In this document: positions 8,737-15,704 of the stretch, in pieces | How the letters are laid out: each line of letters opens with the position of its first letter | Numbering within the stretch: the first letter of the stretch is position 1 | Assembly: GCA_910577575.1 (NCBI GenBank) | Contig: CAJTOG010000018.1 | Coordinates: forward strand, 1 to 29,685 | Origin: an uncultured Ruminococcus sp. | GTDB lineage: Bacteria > Bacillota > Clostridia > Oscillospirales > Ruminococcaceae | Reading direction: 5' to 3' | DNA: 29,685 nt | Notes under the pieces: model-generated | Databases searched by the model: none | Told to the model about the DNA's origin: nothing | Seen by the model: the letters and a program-made list of their open reading frames with translations, nothing else | Position numbers and translations under genes: made by a program

Positions 8737-8857
8737 CTTTTTGGACATTTAAGCCATCTGTCATGATATTTACATATAGGGAATGTGCGGAGCAATCAGT
8801 TGGGGAACTGACCGCACAAAAAAAGTACCGCCGATATAAAAACGGCGGTACTTTTTA
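8737..8857 (+). ncRNA. Candidate orphan structured small RNA
   Basis: The 8651-9072 interval has no credible gene. Its left half looks like a free-standing RNA gene: strong promoter signals at 8679-8730, then about 120 bases to a strong terminator. Inside it GTGCGG (8785-8790) pairs with CCGCAC (8812-8817) and TCAGTT (8796-8801) pairs with AACTGA (8806-8811), capped by GGGG. The arms are continuous on the 3' side, while the 5' side carries the 5-base bulge AGCAA (8791-8795). Short ORFs crossing it (for example ATG 8764) lack a ribosome site and run through the terminator hairpin. I do not recognise it as 6S, SRP or a known riboswitch. The 5' end depends on which promoter is used (about 8716 or 8737). 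Confidence 0.55.
8821..8857. terminator. Strong GC-rich bidirectional terminator
   Basis: AGTACCGCCG (8824-8833) pairs perfectly with CGGCGGTACT (8843-8852), with a run of A on the left and of T on the right. It is therefore a good terminator in both directions: for the RNA at 8737 on the plus strand and for any transcript from about 8960 on the minus strand. Confidence 0.9.
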
Positions 8858-9036
8858 ATATGAAGAGAAAGATTTTAAAGAGAGTTTCTGGAATAAAGAA
8901 TTTTGGCTTACTAAGATTCTTGCTTCTGAGAACCTTTTGGTTTTCTTTACCATGATTATATTATATCACTGTTTTCAGAAATATGATACCCAATTATTCC
9001 GATAAAATACATTAAAATTATGACAATTGAAAAGAT
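8858..9036 (-). other. Gene-free stretch, possible weak minus-strand transcript
   Basis: No gene is seen. On the minus strand two overlapping TATAAT boxes lie at about 8955-8966 without a good -35. Downstream of them, toward 8857, are small hairpins (AACC/GGTT and AAGAAT/ATTCTT) and then the bidirectional terminator. A 32-codon minus-strand ORF starting at 8952 has no ribosome site. An antisense-side small RNA is possible but weakly supported. Confidence 0.3.
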
Positions 9037-9070
9037 TCACCGCCCGATTTTAGCCGGACGGTGATTTTTT
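9037..9070. terminator. Terminator of the deacetylase gene
   Basis: TCACCGCCCG (9037-9046) pairs with CGGACGGTGA (9055-9064). The single imperfect position is a U-G pair when read on the minus strand. T6 follows on the plus side and CTTTTC on the minus side. Confidence 0.8.
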
Positions 9071-9072
9071 AG

Positions 9073-9813
9073 TTATACTTCAAAGCCCTGTTCTCTGAAA
9101 TTATCAATAATTTCACCAAGAATCTGAGCATTTGTTGATGATACTGAATGGAGCAGGAGAATTTCCCCTCCGTGAACGGATTCCGTGAGCTTTTTAATTC
9201 CCTCCGCCGGTGCTGGCTGACTGTCAGTTATCCAGTCCACATAAGCAAAGCTCCAGAATACTGTTTTATAACCGCATTTTTGTACTGTTTCAAGTGCCTG
9301 TTCCGAATATTCTCCGCATGGACAGCGGAAATACTGCATTTCATAGCCGTAGTTGTTCAGAACGAAGTCATGCAGTGACATTATTTCGTCTTTTGCTTCA
9401 TCATCTGAAAGTTTTGGCAGACTTGCATGGGTCATTCCGTGATTTCCGAGAGTATGTCCCTCATTAATCATACGTTTGACAAGAGCTTCCTCTTTTTTCG
9501 CATAGTCGCCTGTAAGAAAGAAAATTGCCTTGACGTTTTTTTCTTTAAGAGTATCAAGAATTTTTTCAGTATATCCGTTTTCATAACCCTGGTCAAAGGT
9601 TATGATAATTTTTTTTTCATCCTGCGATATGGCGAAGGCATCAAAATCGCCGTATCGTTCGTTGAACTGCATAGCATCGAGAGGACGGTTAAGGCTGTCT
9701 GTTGCCATACCCTGTCCATAGCCCTTGACTGTATTATCCAAAGCGTATACAGCCGATACAGGCATTACTCCTGCTGTCAGAATTGCTGTTGTCGTTGATA
9801 TTACTTTTTTCAT
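9073..9813 (-). CDS. PdaA-like polysaccharide (peptidoglycan) deacetylase
   Basis: 246 aa secreted NodB-fold enzyme. Signal peptide MKKVISTTTAILTAGVMPVSAVYA, cleaved about residue 24. Catalytic motifs: TFDQGYENGYT (72-82, metal/base Asp74; PdaA proteins also lack the second Asp of TFDDG), the metal-binding NHGMTH (124-129), RCPCG (163-167) in place of the usual RPPxG, FWSFAYVDW, and LLLHSVSS with the conserved His at 222. The YENGYT and AYVDW motifs are those of PdaA, which removes acetyl groups from N-acetylmuramic acid when the spore cortex muramic delta-lactam is made; this fits the germination and SpoIIID genes elsewhere in the window. The start is ATG 9813 with AAGGAGTG in front; a longer GTG start at 9822 would lie inside that ribosome site. 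Confidence 0.88.
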   Translation of the reverse strand: MKKVISTTTAILTAGVMPVSAVYALDNTVKGYGQGMATDSLNRPLDAMQFNERYGDFDAFAISQDEKKIIITFDQGYENGYTEKILDTLKEKNVKAIFFLTGDYAKKEEALVKRMINEGHTLGNHGMTHASLPKLSDDEAKDEIMSLHDFVLNNYGYEMQYFRCPCGEYSEQALETVQKCGYKTVFWSFAYVDWITDSQPAPAEGIKKLTESVHGGEILLLHSVSSTNAQILGEIIDNFREQGFEV

Positions 9814-9833
9814 CTGAATCACTCCTTTTTGGA

Positions 9834-9854
9834 GCTGCGGAATTTCTTCCGCAA
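9834..9854 (-). other. Hairpin in the leader of the deacetylase gene
   Basis: TGCGGAA (9836-9842) and TTCCGCA (9847-9853) form a 7-bp stem with a 4-base loop between the upstream small gene and the deacetylase ribosome site. It lacks a U tract on the minus strand, so it may be a weak terminator or a leader element. A minus-strand TATAAT lies at about 9858-9863. Confidence 0.45.
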
Positions 9855-9870
9855 AAGTATTATATCACTC

Positions 9871-10110
9871 TTATGAATTTTTATTACTTGAAAATTCTTC
9901 ATTTTTTATAGTTTCTATTAAATCTCTTATAAAGTTTTCCGCAGTGGGTTCTTTTCCTTCGGAAATTATTTTAGTCTGTCTTTCGGTCAATATGGGGTCG
10001 TTTTCTTCAAGAGCTGTTTCTATAATTTCTGAAATCTGATTTTTTACAGCTTCTTCGGAGCAGTTTAAAATTTCTGCAATATTTCTGAAAAGTTGATTGA
10101 TATTATCCAT
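9871..10110 (-). CDS. Small acidic helical protein of unknown function
   Basis: 79 aa, cytoplasmic, predicted helical and acidic, with no cysteine pairs or membrane segment apart from one Cys near residue 18. I do not recognise a family. The start is ATG 10110, preceded by AAAGGA; the frame is open further to 10140, where it would overlap the end of the XRE regulator gene by 11 bases. It lies immediately downstream of that regulator on the same strand and is probably cotranscribed, so it may act with it or be its target. Confidence 0.65.
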   Translation of the reverse strand: MDNINQLFRNIAEILNCSEEAVKNQISEIIETALEENDPILTERQTKIISEGKEPTAENFIRDLIETIKNEEFSSNKNS

Positions 10111-10129
10111 TATAATTTTCCTTTGATTT

Positions 10130-10468
10130 TTAAACGGCATATAAATTATATGTAAATTCTAAAAGTGTATCAATAACAGCATATATACGTTCCTGTTCAC
10201 TTTCGGGAAGTTTGCTTATTCTATCAAAAGTAACAGAGGTTTTTATTTCATAATGCTTGTTCAGAACATCATACAGAAGCATATCAGCAGTAACATCAAG
10301 AGCGTTTGCAATATTGACAAGCGTCATAAGAGAGGGAGTTTTATCAGCTCTTTCAATCATGCTTATATAATTCGGAGACAGATAAGCAAGTTCAGCAAGC
10401 TTTTCCTGACTCATTTTCTTTTCGGTTCTGTATTTTTTAATGTTTCCGCCGACTGATTTAAGATACAT
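10130..10468 (-). CDS. XRE-family transcriptional regulator
   Basis: 112 aa. The Cro/CI-type helix-turn-helix fills residues about 7-64 (GGNIKKYRTEKKMSQEKLAEL, then LSPNYISMIERADKTPSL). A C-terminal helical extension, LPESEQERIYAVIDTLLEF, is common in small clostridial XRE regulators. AGGTGA lies 5 bases before ATG 10468. A minus-strand TATACT box lies at 10502-10513, within a region of short AT-rich inverted repeats that could be its own operator. The small acidic protein follows directly. Confidence 0.85.
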   Translation of the reverse strand: MYLKSVGGNIKKYRTEKKMSQEKLAELAYLSPNYISMIERADKTPSLMTLVNIANALDVTADMLLYDVLNKHYEIKTSVTFDRISKLPESEQERIYAVIDTLLEFTYNLYAV

Positions 10469-10578
10469 AATTTCACCTACCGATGGTTATTGTTCCTAAC
10501 TATCAGTATAACTTTTCAGGGAAATAAAATACACAAACCAAAAGGAAATAATTATCACTATAAGTTATAGTTATAAAT

Positions 10579-10611
10579 AAAAAACGGACTTGTTTGAAAA
10601 GTCCGTTTTTT
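10579..10611. terminator. Terminator after ireB
   Basis: AAAAAACGGACTT (10579-10591) pairs with AAGTCCGTTTTTT (10599-10611) around a 7-base loop. It lies 2 bases from the ireB stop and, read on the minus strand, ends in a T run. Confidence 0.9.
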
Positions 10612-10612
10612 G

Positions 10613-10864
10613 TTAATTGTTTTCCTGAAGATAAGACCTTACAAGAACCTGCAAAAGCTCATCACGGTCAATATGGCGGATAAGATTCCTTGCATTGTTG
10701 TATGTGGTTATGTAGGTCGGGTCTTCCGAAAGAATATAGCCTACTATCTGATTTATAGGGTTATAGCCTTTTTCGGTAAGTGCGTCATAGATAACCTTGA
10801 GATTTTTTTTGATTTCCGCATCTTTATCTTCATTAACACGGAATGTCATAGTTTCATCGAACAT
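10613..10864 (-). CDS. IreB family regulatory phosphoprotein (UPF0297)
   Basis: 83 aa, matching the family over its full length: MFDETMTFRVNEDKD, then VYDAL-type helix, EKGYNPINQIVGYILSEDP, ARNLIRHIDRDELLQVLVRS. In Enterococcus faecalis IreB is phosphorylated by the Ser/Thr kinase IreK and tunes cell-wall stress and cephalosporin resistance; Thr residues near the N-terminus (Thr5, Thr7) are in the region phosphorylated there. AGGAGG is 8 bases before ATG 10864. In most Firmicutes the gene stands in front of ruvX and a DUF1292 gene; here it is monocistronic with its own promoter and terminator. Confidence 0.93.
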   Translation of the reverse strand: MFDETMTFRVNEDKDAEIKKNLKVIYDALTEKGYNPINQIVGYILSEDPTYITTYNNARNLIRHIDRDELLQVLVRSYLQENN

Positions 10865-10915
10865 TTTGCAGCCTCCTGATAGGAAAATTATTCTAATTAG
10901 ATAACCTTAATATAT

Positions 10916-10944
10916 ATTATAACCGAAAATCAGATATAATGCAA
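10916..10944 (-). promoter_or_regulatory. Promoter of ireB
   Basis: Minus strand: TTGCAT (10944-10939), 17-base spacer, TATAAT (10921-10916), about 50 bases before the start codon. Confidence 0.8.
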
Positions 10945-11015
10945 GCTTAAATAAAAAATTTCCCGATTTGACTTTATTTAACAGTTTGTTTTGGTAAATT
11001 TGCACAATTATGTAA

Positions 11016-11033
11016 GGCGGAGAAAACTCCGCC
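11016..11033 (-). terminator. Hairpin after the DUF1540 gene
   Basis: GGCGGAG (11016-11022) and CTCCGCC (11027-11033) with a 4-base loop, 8 bases beyond the stop. The T tract on the minus strand is poor, so termination may be partial. Confidence 0.6.
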
Positions 11034-11040
11034 GGAAAAA

Positions 11041-11223
11041 TTAGCCGCAGCAGCCTGTACGCTTTACAAAGCTGTTGCAGTCGGTGCATTCGGGAACAGT
11101 CGGGTTGTCCTCATGAGTGCCGACAGAGATACAGCCGAGTGAACAGTAATTTTCTGTTACCATATTGTGCTGACACTGTGAAACAGTACATTTAATGCAG
11201 TCATTCTTGTGCTTGTTATCCAT
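11041..11223 (-). CDS. DUF1540 cysteine-rich small protein
   Basis: 60 aa, very Cys-rich: Cys at 9, 12, 17, 27, 31, 46, 49, 58 and 59, with the core pattern CIKCTVSQCQHN typical of DUF1540. The cysteine spacing suggests a metal (probably zinc) site. There is no signal peptide. The family is common in sporulating Clostridia and has no established function. AAGGAG stands 9 bases before ATG 11223. It ends in a GC-rich hairpin and is divergent from the DUF421 pair. Confidence 0.85.
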   Translation of the reverse strand: MDNKHKNDCIKCTVSQCQHNMVTENYCSLGCISVGTHEDNPTVPECTDCNSFVKRTGCCG

Positions 11224-11353
11224 AACGAAACACTCCTTATATTAAAATATTCAGCTTTTCTAAGCTGAAAATATTATTGACCTCTTTTATGTGTATTATG
11301 CATGAATAAAAATTTTTTGCTGTGGGATAATATCAGAAAAAGGAGCTGTTATA

Positions 11354-12070
11354 ATGTCAATTATTATTATACGTTCAGTTATACTTTATATACTTGTTGT
11401 ATTCTCTGTGCGTCTTATGGGAAAACGTCAGCTTGGAGAATTACAGCCCTCTGAACTGGTTATTACAATACTTGTTTCAAACATAGCAACACTTCCCCTT
11501 GAAGATACGGATATTCCTGTAATGGTAGGAGTAACGCCGATTCTTTCACTTATCTGTTTTGAAGTTATAGTTTCATATCTTATACTTCATATGCCTTATT
11601 TGCGGAAAATTATTTCAGGCAGTCCGAAAATAATAATCAGTAACGGAAAAATAAACAGAAAAGTAATGAGTGAACTTAGATTTTCGGTAGATGATTTAAT
11701 GACTGCATTAAGAGGAAGAGATATTTTTGATATATCAGAGGTGCAGTTTGCAATTGTTGAGACAACAGGAAGCGTTTCTATAATGAAAAAGCCGGAGAAA
11801 GATATTCCGACAAGGGAAAATTTGAATATACCTGCTGAAAATACAGACCCTCCTCAGGTAGTTGTTTCTGATGGTGAAATTATGAATATTGCTTTGAAGT
11901 CGCTCGGATTCAATGAACAGTTCGTTAAAAATATTTCTAAAAAATCAGGAGTGAAAGTCCCTGATATTTTCATAATGACTGCGGACAGCTCCGGAAATTG
12001 TTTCATTGCACAGAAAAGTGACAGGTCACCTATAAAAATTGAAGGAGGTCAGGAAGATGACAAGAATTAA
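11354..12070 (+). CDS. DUF421 (YetF-like) membrane protein
   Basis: 238 aa. Three hydrophobic helices lie in the first 80 residues (about 4-22, 33-50, 55-77), with the conserved RLMGKRQLGELQPSELVITI segment between the first two. A cytoplasmic alpha/beta domain follows (LRFSVDDLMTALRGRDIFDI, and the ATVE/FAIVETTGSVSI-type strand typical of DUF421), then a C-terminal extension. Spore-specific members (SpoVAF/YetF neighbourhood, YrbG, YkjA) are known in Bacillus and 2Duf-like members have been tied to spore heat resistance. AAAAAGGAG precedes ATG 11354. The stop overlaps the DUF4363 gene by 14 bases. Confidence 0.9.
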   Translation: MSIIIIRSVILYILVVFSVRLMGKRQLGELQPSELVITILVSNIATLPLEDTDIPVMVGVTPILSLICFEVIVSYLILHMPYLRKIISGSPKIIISNGKINRKVMSELRFSVDDLMTALRGRDIFDISEVQFAIVETTGSVSIMKKPEKDIPTRENLNIPAENTDPPQVVVSDGEIMNIALKSLGFNEQFVKNISKKSGVKVPDIFIMTADSSGNCFIAQKSDRSPIKIEGGQEDDKN

Positions 12071-12434
12071 AATAAGTGTAGCTATATTATGTATTCTTAT
12101 TGCTGTAAGTACTTTTTCAGGAATATGGATAAATAAAAAATGTAAATCACTTATGGAGCTTTCATCACAGGCAGAAGAACTTTTTGCTTCTGATGAAAAA
12201 CAAAAAGCGGTTGAAGTTACAGAGAAAATTGAAACTGAATGGGAAAATTTTCGTTCAAAAGCTTGTGTGCTTGTAGGAAATAATAAATTGTCTGAAATTG
12301 ACAGAATCTGTGCAAGAGTAAAACACCTCACTGAAAATGACAGTGAGGAGCTTTCATCTGAATTAACAGAACTTGAACATCTTCTCGATTTATTGAGATG
12401 CGGAGAAATTCCGAAAATAACAAGTATATTTTAA
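12057..12434 (+). CDS. DUF4363 family protein
   Basis: 125 aa. One N-terminal hydrophobic helix (about 5-24) that serves as a signal anchor, followed by an extracytoplasmic all-helical, Glu-rich domain (CKSLMELSSQAEELF, then VKHLTENDSEELSSELTELEHL). This is the DUF4363 layout and DUF421-DUF4363 is a recurrent gene pair in Clostridia. The start is ATG 12057 with AAGGAGG at 12042-12048; an in-frame TTG at 12039 would lie before the ribosome site and is rejected. The gene overlaps the end of the DUF421 gene, indicating coupling. No U-tailed terminator is visible after it. Confidence 0.85.
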   Translation: MTRIKISVAILCILIAVSTFSGIWINKKCKSLMELSSQAEELFASDEKQKAVEVTEKIETEWENFRSKACVLVGNNKLSEIDRICARVKHLTENDSEELSSELTELEHLLDLLRCGEIPKITSIF

Positions 12435-12509
12435 TACTTTTAGTAAAAAATATTTTAGAAAAGTGTTCATAATGCCTGTTTTTTTACGTTGTGTACAAAT
12501 ATATAATTT

Positions 12510-12543
12510 AGAATACAATTTGTTCATAATTATAATGTATTCT
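12510..12543. repeat. Inverted repeat between convergent genes
   Basis: AGAATACA (12510-12517) and TGTATTCT (12536-12543) are perfect inverted copies around an 18-base AT-rich spacer. It lies between the converging DUF4363 and HTH genes and could mark transcript ends, but there is no U tract. Confidence 0.4.
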
Positions 12544-12568
12544 GATTTAAATAGATATTTAATAAGTG

Positions 12569-12778
12569 TCAGTCGTCTGAAATATATTCAAGAATATCTC
12601 CGGGCTGACAGTCCAAAGCTTTGCATATTGCATTGAGGGTAGAAAATCTTATTGCACTTACTTTTCCGGTTTTTAATTTTGATAAATTAACATTGCTTAT
12701 GCCTACACGTTCACTAAGTTCATTTAAGCTTATTTTTCTGTCTGCCATAACACGGTCAAGTCTGAGAATTATAGCCAT
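12569..12778 (-). CDS. Small Cro/CI-type HTH regulator (YozG-like)
   Basis: 69 aa, almost entirely a helix-turn-helix domain: MADRKISLNELSERVGISN, NLSKLKTGKVSAIRFSTL, ICKALDCQPGDILEYI. This type is typically encoded next to DUF2975 membrane proteins, as here: the DUF2975 gene ends 12 bases upstream. AAGGAG is 8 bases before ATG 12778. It probably autoregulates the two-gene operon; the membrane partner may control its activity, but that is inference from gene pairing. Confidence 0.88.
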   Translation of the reverse strand: MAIILRLDRVMADRKISLNELSERVGISNVNLSKLKTGKVSAIRFSTLNAICKALDCQPGDILEYISDD

Positions 12779-12790
12779 TTTTAAATCTCC

Positions 12791-13465
12791 TTAAAGTGTT
12801 TCATCAGATTCCTGCTGAAGCTGAGCACCATAGTTGAAAATAGATGAAAACAGGAGTATAACCATAACAATAAACACAGTTGTTATTGATGATACACTAT
12901 GACCATTCCATAAAATCTCAAGAATTACTACGGGAATGAAAGAGAATGCAAATCTTTTCATGGATTTGAGTACATTTTCCTCAAAGGGTGATTCACATAT
13001 TTCAAGAGCTTTTGCAAGTTTTCCGCCAAATATTACAACAATAAGCATAACAGCACATAAAGCTGCACTGAACGCACAAGCACTTTCGAGTCCGAGAATA
13101 ACAGAATAGCTGTTGTCAATATCCAATTTACCTTCAATATCATAAGTCAAAATATCATTAACTTTGTTTTTTTCAACAAACCATTTAACACCAGTTCCCA
13201 GAAAATTAAAATCAATATTGTTTTCATCAAGGTCAATGATGTCATCGGAGAAAATAATAGACGGTATTTGTTCGCAGTCGATTTTTATTTGTGCAGATAC
13301 AGTGCCATCGGCGGTTATAACGTCGGATTTAGGCATGAAATAGAAAGCAATTGCAGATAAGAGACACACCACGATTCCTATAATAAGAACAATTCTCATA
13401 ATTATAAGAATTATACGGCTTACCTTACCGAGAGTATTGATTTTTTTGATGTTTTCATTTTTCAT
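12791..13465 (-). CDS. DUF2975 domain-containing membrane protein
   Basis: 224 aa. Four predicted membrane helices: about 16-44, 120-146, 166-186 and 191-209. An outer loop of about 75 residues lies between the first and second helix, and the conserved SPFEENVLKSMKRFAF segment precedes the third. The C-terminal tail is short and charged (QLQQESDETL). Its function is unknown; family members are consistently paired with a small HTH protein, found here just downstream. GGAGG lies 8 bases before ATG 13465, and a consensus promoter is seen about 55-80 bases upstream. Confidence 0.88.
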   Translation of the reverse strand: MKNENIKKINTLGKVSRIILIIMRIVLIIGIVVCLLSAIAFYFMPKSDVITADGTVSAQIKIDCEQIPSIIFSDDIIDLDENNIDFNFLGTGVKWFVEKNKVNDILTYDIEGKLDIDNSYSVILGLESACAFSAALCAVMLIVVIFGGKLAKALEICESPFEENVLKSMKRFAFSFIPVVILEILWNGHSVSSITTVFIVMVILLFSSIFNYGAQLQQESDETL

Positions 13466-13519
13466 GATTAATTACCTCCGGATAAATTTTTATTTTTTGG
13501 TTTTCCTTTCCATGACTAT

Positions 13520-13548
13520 ATAATATCATCTGTTTTAATATTTGTCAA
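13520..13548 (-). promoter_or_regulatory. Promoter of the DUF2975-HTH operon
   Basis: Minus strand: TTGACA (13548-13543), 17-base spacer, TATTAT (13525-13520). This is a near-consensus sigma-A promoter. Confidence 0.85.
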
Positions 13549-13626
13549 TATATTTTTAATGTTTTACATTAAATTTTATATATCTATATAATAAACAAGC
13601 ATATTTTTTATATCATATTATGCAGA

Positions 13627-13652
13627 ATAAACGATAAATATTTATCGTTTAT
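13627..13652. repeat. 26-bp perfect palindrome, candidate operator
   Basis: 13627-13639 is the exact reverse complement of 13640-13652, with the core CGATAAATATTTATCG. It lies between the terminator of the GH5 gene and the DUF2975 promoter, some 80 bases upstream of that -35 box. With no U tract and an AT-rich centre it looks more like a binding site for a dimeric regulator than a terminator. Confidence 0.5.
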
Positions 13653-13670
13653 CATTAAATAGGAAGATAA

Positions 13671-13705
13671 AAAAATCCGCATGAAATATCACCATGCGGA
13701 TTTTT
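13671..13705 (-). terminator. Terminator of the GH5 gene
   Basis: AAAAATCCGCATG (13671-13683) pairs with CATGCGGATTTTT (13693-13705) around 9 bases. It starts 6 bases beyond the stop codon and has T runs on both strands. Confidence 0.88.
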
Positions 13706-13710
13706 ATGCT

Positions 13711-15594
13711 TTATTCAATAACGGGAAGTTCAGTAATTATTTTTGCTTCAATCATCTGAATTGCATTTGCGTCTTTACCTGTAATTCCGTCGCCGGGGTT
13801 ATAACAGTCAGCATTTTTTTCACCCTGCTCCGAAAGTGCATATTCATCATGATTTCCGAGATGCTGAATAATAGCGGTAGCATCAGCAATTGTTACCCTT
13901 CCATCGCAGTTTGCATCACCAATCAAAGTAACTTCAATGTCACCATTAGAAGCAGACTCAGTTGTTGAAGTTATTGACGATACGTCTGTAGTAGTTTCAG
14001 CAGGCTTCTGAGATGTGGTTGTCTGTTCGGAAGGTGTAGTAGTGACTGGTTTTCCGTCTTTTACGATAGTGCCGCCGTCAAGATTGCTTCCCTCTGTTCC
14101 TGCATAGCTTTCATAGAATTCGTTTAATGAGAGACCGTTTCTGCCAAGGGATATTTGATGGTCAAGACCGATATATTTTCCTGTTTCCTGAGTCTGCCAG
14201 AGAGACTTTTCAAACAGTTCATATTTTTCTTCTTCCCATGTTATTTTTGTACCATTATTGATGTCGTACTGGAATCCGGCCCAGAGTCCGCCGGTATCGC
14301 CAGAGTTTGTATTCAAACACCAGAATGTATGATTGATATGATTATCAATCATATAATCACGAAGAAGTTCCATCCACTTCTGATTTTCTTTACCGTCCAT
14401 GTGACCGCCCCATTCGCCTATAAGTTCAGGAGCAATGTCTTCAGCATTTATATATGCCCATGTATCATACCAGTAGTCGTCAAGCAATGTTTGTGTTGTA
14501 AAGTCTTTGTTAAACCATGTCTGTGCATAAACTGACGGACCATAGTCGTGCGGTGAGTATACAATCTGACTTGTACCATGTTCGGGCGTAATTGGATATT
14601 CTCTTGCTCCTCTAAAATTTCCACCCCACCATGCACCTATATATGGCGAATTATCACGTCTGTCCGGCATTCCCCAGTAATCTCCCGGCATAGCACCGCT
14701 CATGGACTGTTCAACGCCTTCAATAAAAATAAGTGCATTCGGATTGACATCAAGAATAGCATCAGCACATTTTGTAGCAGCATAAGCCCAGTTATTTTCA
14801 TCAGTTGAGCCGTCCCACTTCGCAGCATTTACACCTTCCTGACCTTTTCCGTGCGGTTCGTTTTTCAGGTCATATCCGATAAGAGTATCGTTGTTCTTAT
14901 ACTTATCGGCAATCCATACAAGTGTATCTATCCAGATATCAGTTGTTACCATAGTACCGTCAGCAGTTTCCTTGCCATACCAGAGATTATAGTTATGACC
15001 TGAATTATCTGCATGAGGGCTGTGGATATCAATGAAAGCCTTGATGCCATATTTTTTGCACTTGTCAAGAATTATATCAAATCCACGGTCACTTGTGATA
15101 AGAGTCTTACCGTCTGCTTCAACAAAGTCCTTATTTATTCTGCCATAAGTACCTGCTTTTATAATACCACCGTTTCCGTCGTCCATATCAACAGGAGGAT
15201 TATATGAAGCCTGCATACCGCCTGCACTTATCTGATAAGGAGTGCCGTTCATCCATGAAAGGATAAGTTCTGTTGAAATGGGAAAACGAATAACGTTGAT
15301 GCCCCTGTCCGCTACTTCCTGAAGCATATCGTCAATATCTCCTGCATAGAGGTAGTGCGGAGAGTATTCAATACAATTCAGACCGAACCAGTTAGCTCCG
15401 GTAAGCCATACTTCATTGCCGTTCATGTCATAAAGACGGCTTCCTTCGGCATGAAGCCAGTCATCGTTGTTTGTATCAACAGCAGATACATCTACAGGCT
15501 GGTTGAATACAGCGGGAGCAGAAGCCGCAAGACCCGTAACAGTAATAGCTGCTGCTGATGCAAAAGCAGCAATTTTAGTTGATATTTTTTTCAT
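13711..15594 (-). CDS. Cellulosomal GH5 endoglucanase with C-terminal dockerin
   Basis: 627 aa secreted enzyme, probably a beta-1,4-endoglucanase. A signal peptide (about 1-39) precedes a GH5 (beta/alpha)8 catalytic domain at about 45-470. The acid/base is Glu246 in YDLKNEPHG and the nucleophile Glu394 in LIGEWGGH; other GH5 marks are RFPIS (103-107), DIHSPH (189-194) and SPHDYGPSVY (347-356). The pattern resembles subfamily GH5_1. A Thr/Ser-rich linker (about 517-550) leads to a dockerin (about 557-620) with two calcium-loop repeats, GDANCDGRVTIADATAI and NPGDGITGKDANAIQMI. The dockerin is near-identical in its key residues to that of ScaC at 27574, so both probably dock to the same cohesins. 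GAGGG lies before ATG 15594. Promoter and terminator are its own. Confidence 0.93.
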   Translation of the reverse strand: MKKISTKIAAFASAAAITVTGLAASAPAVFNQPVDVSAVDTNNDDWLHAEGSRLYDMNGNEVWLTGANWFGLNCIEYSPHYLYAGDIDDMLQEVADRGINVIRFPISTELILSWMNGTPYQISAGGMQASYNPPVDMDDGNGGIIKAGTYGRINKDFVEADGKTLITSDRGFDIILDKCKKYGIKAFIDIHSPHADNSGHNYNLWYGKETADGTMVTTDIWIDTLVWIADKYKNNDTLIGYDLKNEPHGKGQEGVNAAKWDGSTDENNWAYAATKCADAILDVNPNALIFIEGVEQSMSGAMPGDYWGMPDRRDNSPYIGAWWGGNFRGAREYPITPEHGTSQIVYSPHDYGPSVYAQTWFNKDFTTQTLLDDYWYDTWAYINAEDIAPELIGEWGGHMDGKENQKWMELLRDYMIDNHINHTFWCLNTNSGDTGGLWAGFQYDINNGTKITWEEEKYELFEKSLWQTQETGKYIGLDHQISLGRNGLSLNEFYESYAGTEGSNLDGGTIVKDGKPVTTTPSEQTTTSQKPAETTTDVSSITSTTESASNGDIEVTLIGDANCDGRVTIADATAIIQHLGNHDEYALSEQGEKNADCYNPGDGITGKDANAIQMIEAKIITELPVIE

Positions 15595-15632
15595 GATTTT
15601 TCCCTCGCATTCATGATATATTATATAATTTT

Positions 15633-15661
15633 ATTTTATCATTGATTATTAAAAATGTCAA
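15633..15661 (-). promoter_or_regulatory. Promoter of the GH5 gene
   Basis: Minus strand: TTGACA (15661-15656), 17-base spacer, TAAAAT (15638-15633), about 40 bases before the start codon. Confidence 0.8.
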
Positions 15662-15704
15662 GTAAATTATCTGTAGTGATGAAAATAAATTTTTGCGGGT
15701 TTTT

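Noticed and set aside
8654..8752. 32-codon ORF after the SPFH gene
   Set aside because: It has no ribosome site and runs through both promoter signals of the candidate RNA.
12326..12348. CCTCACTG/CAGTGAGG hairpin
   Set aside because: It lies inside the DUF4363 coding region and has no T tract; it encodes part of a helical segment.
14155..14535. Plus-strand frame of 126 codons
   Set aside because: It is antisense to the GH5 catalytic domain, whose active-site motifs are intact.
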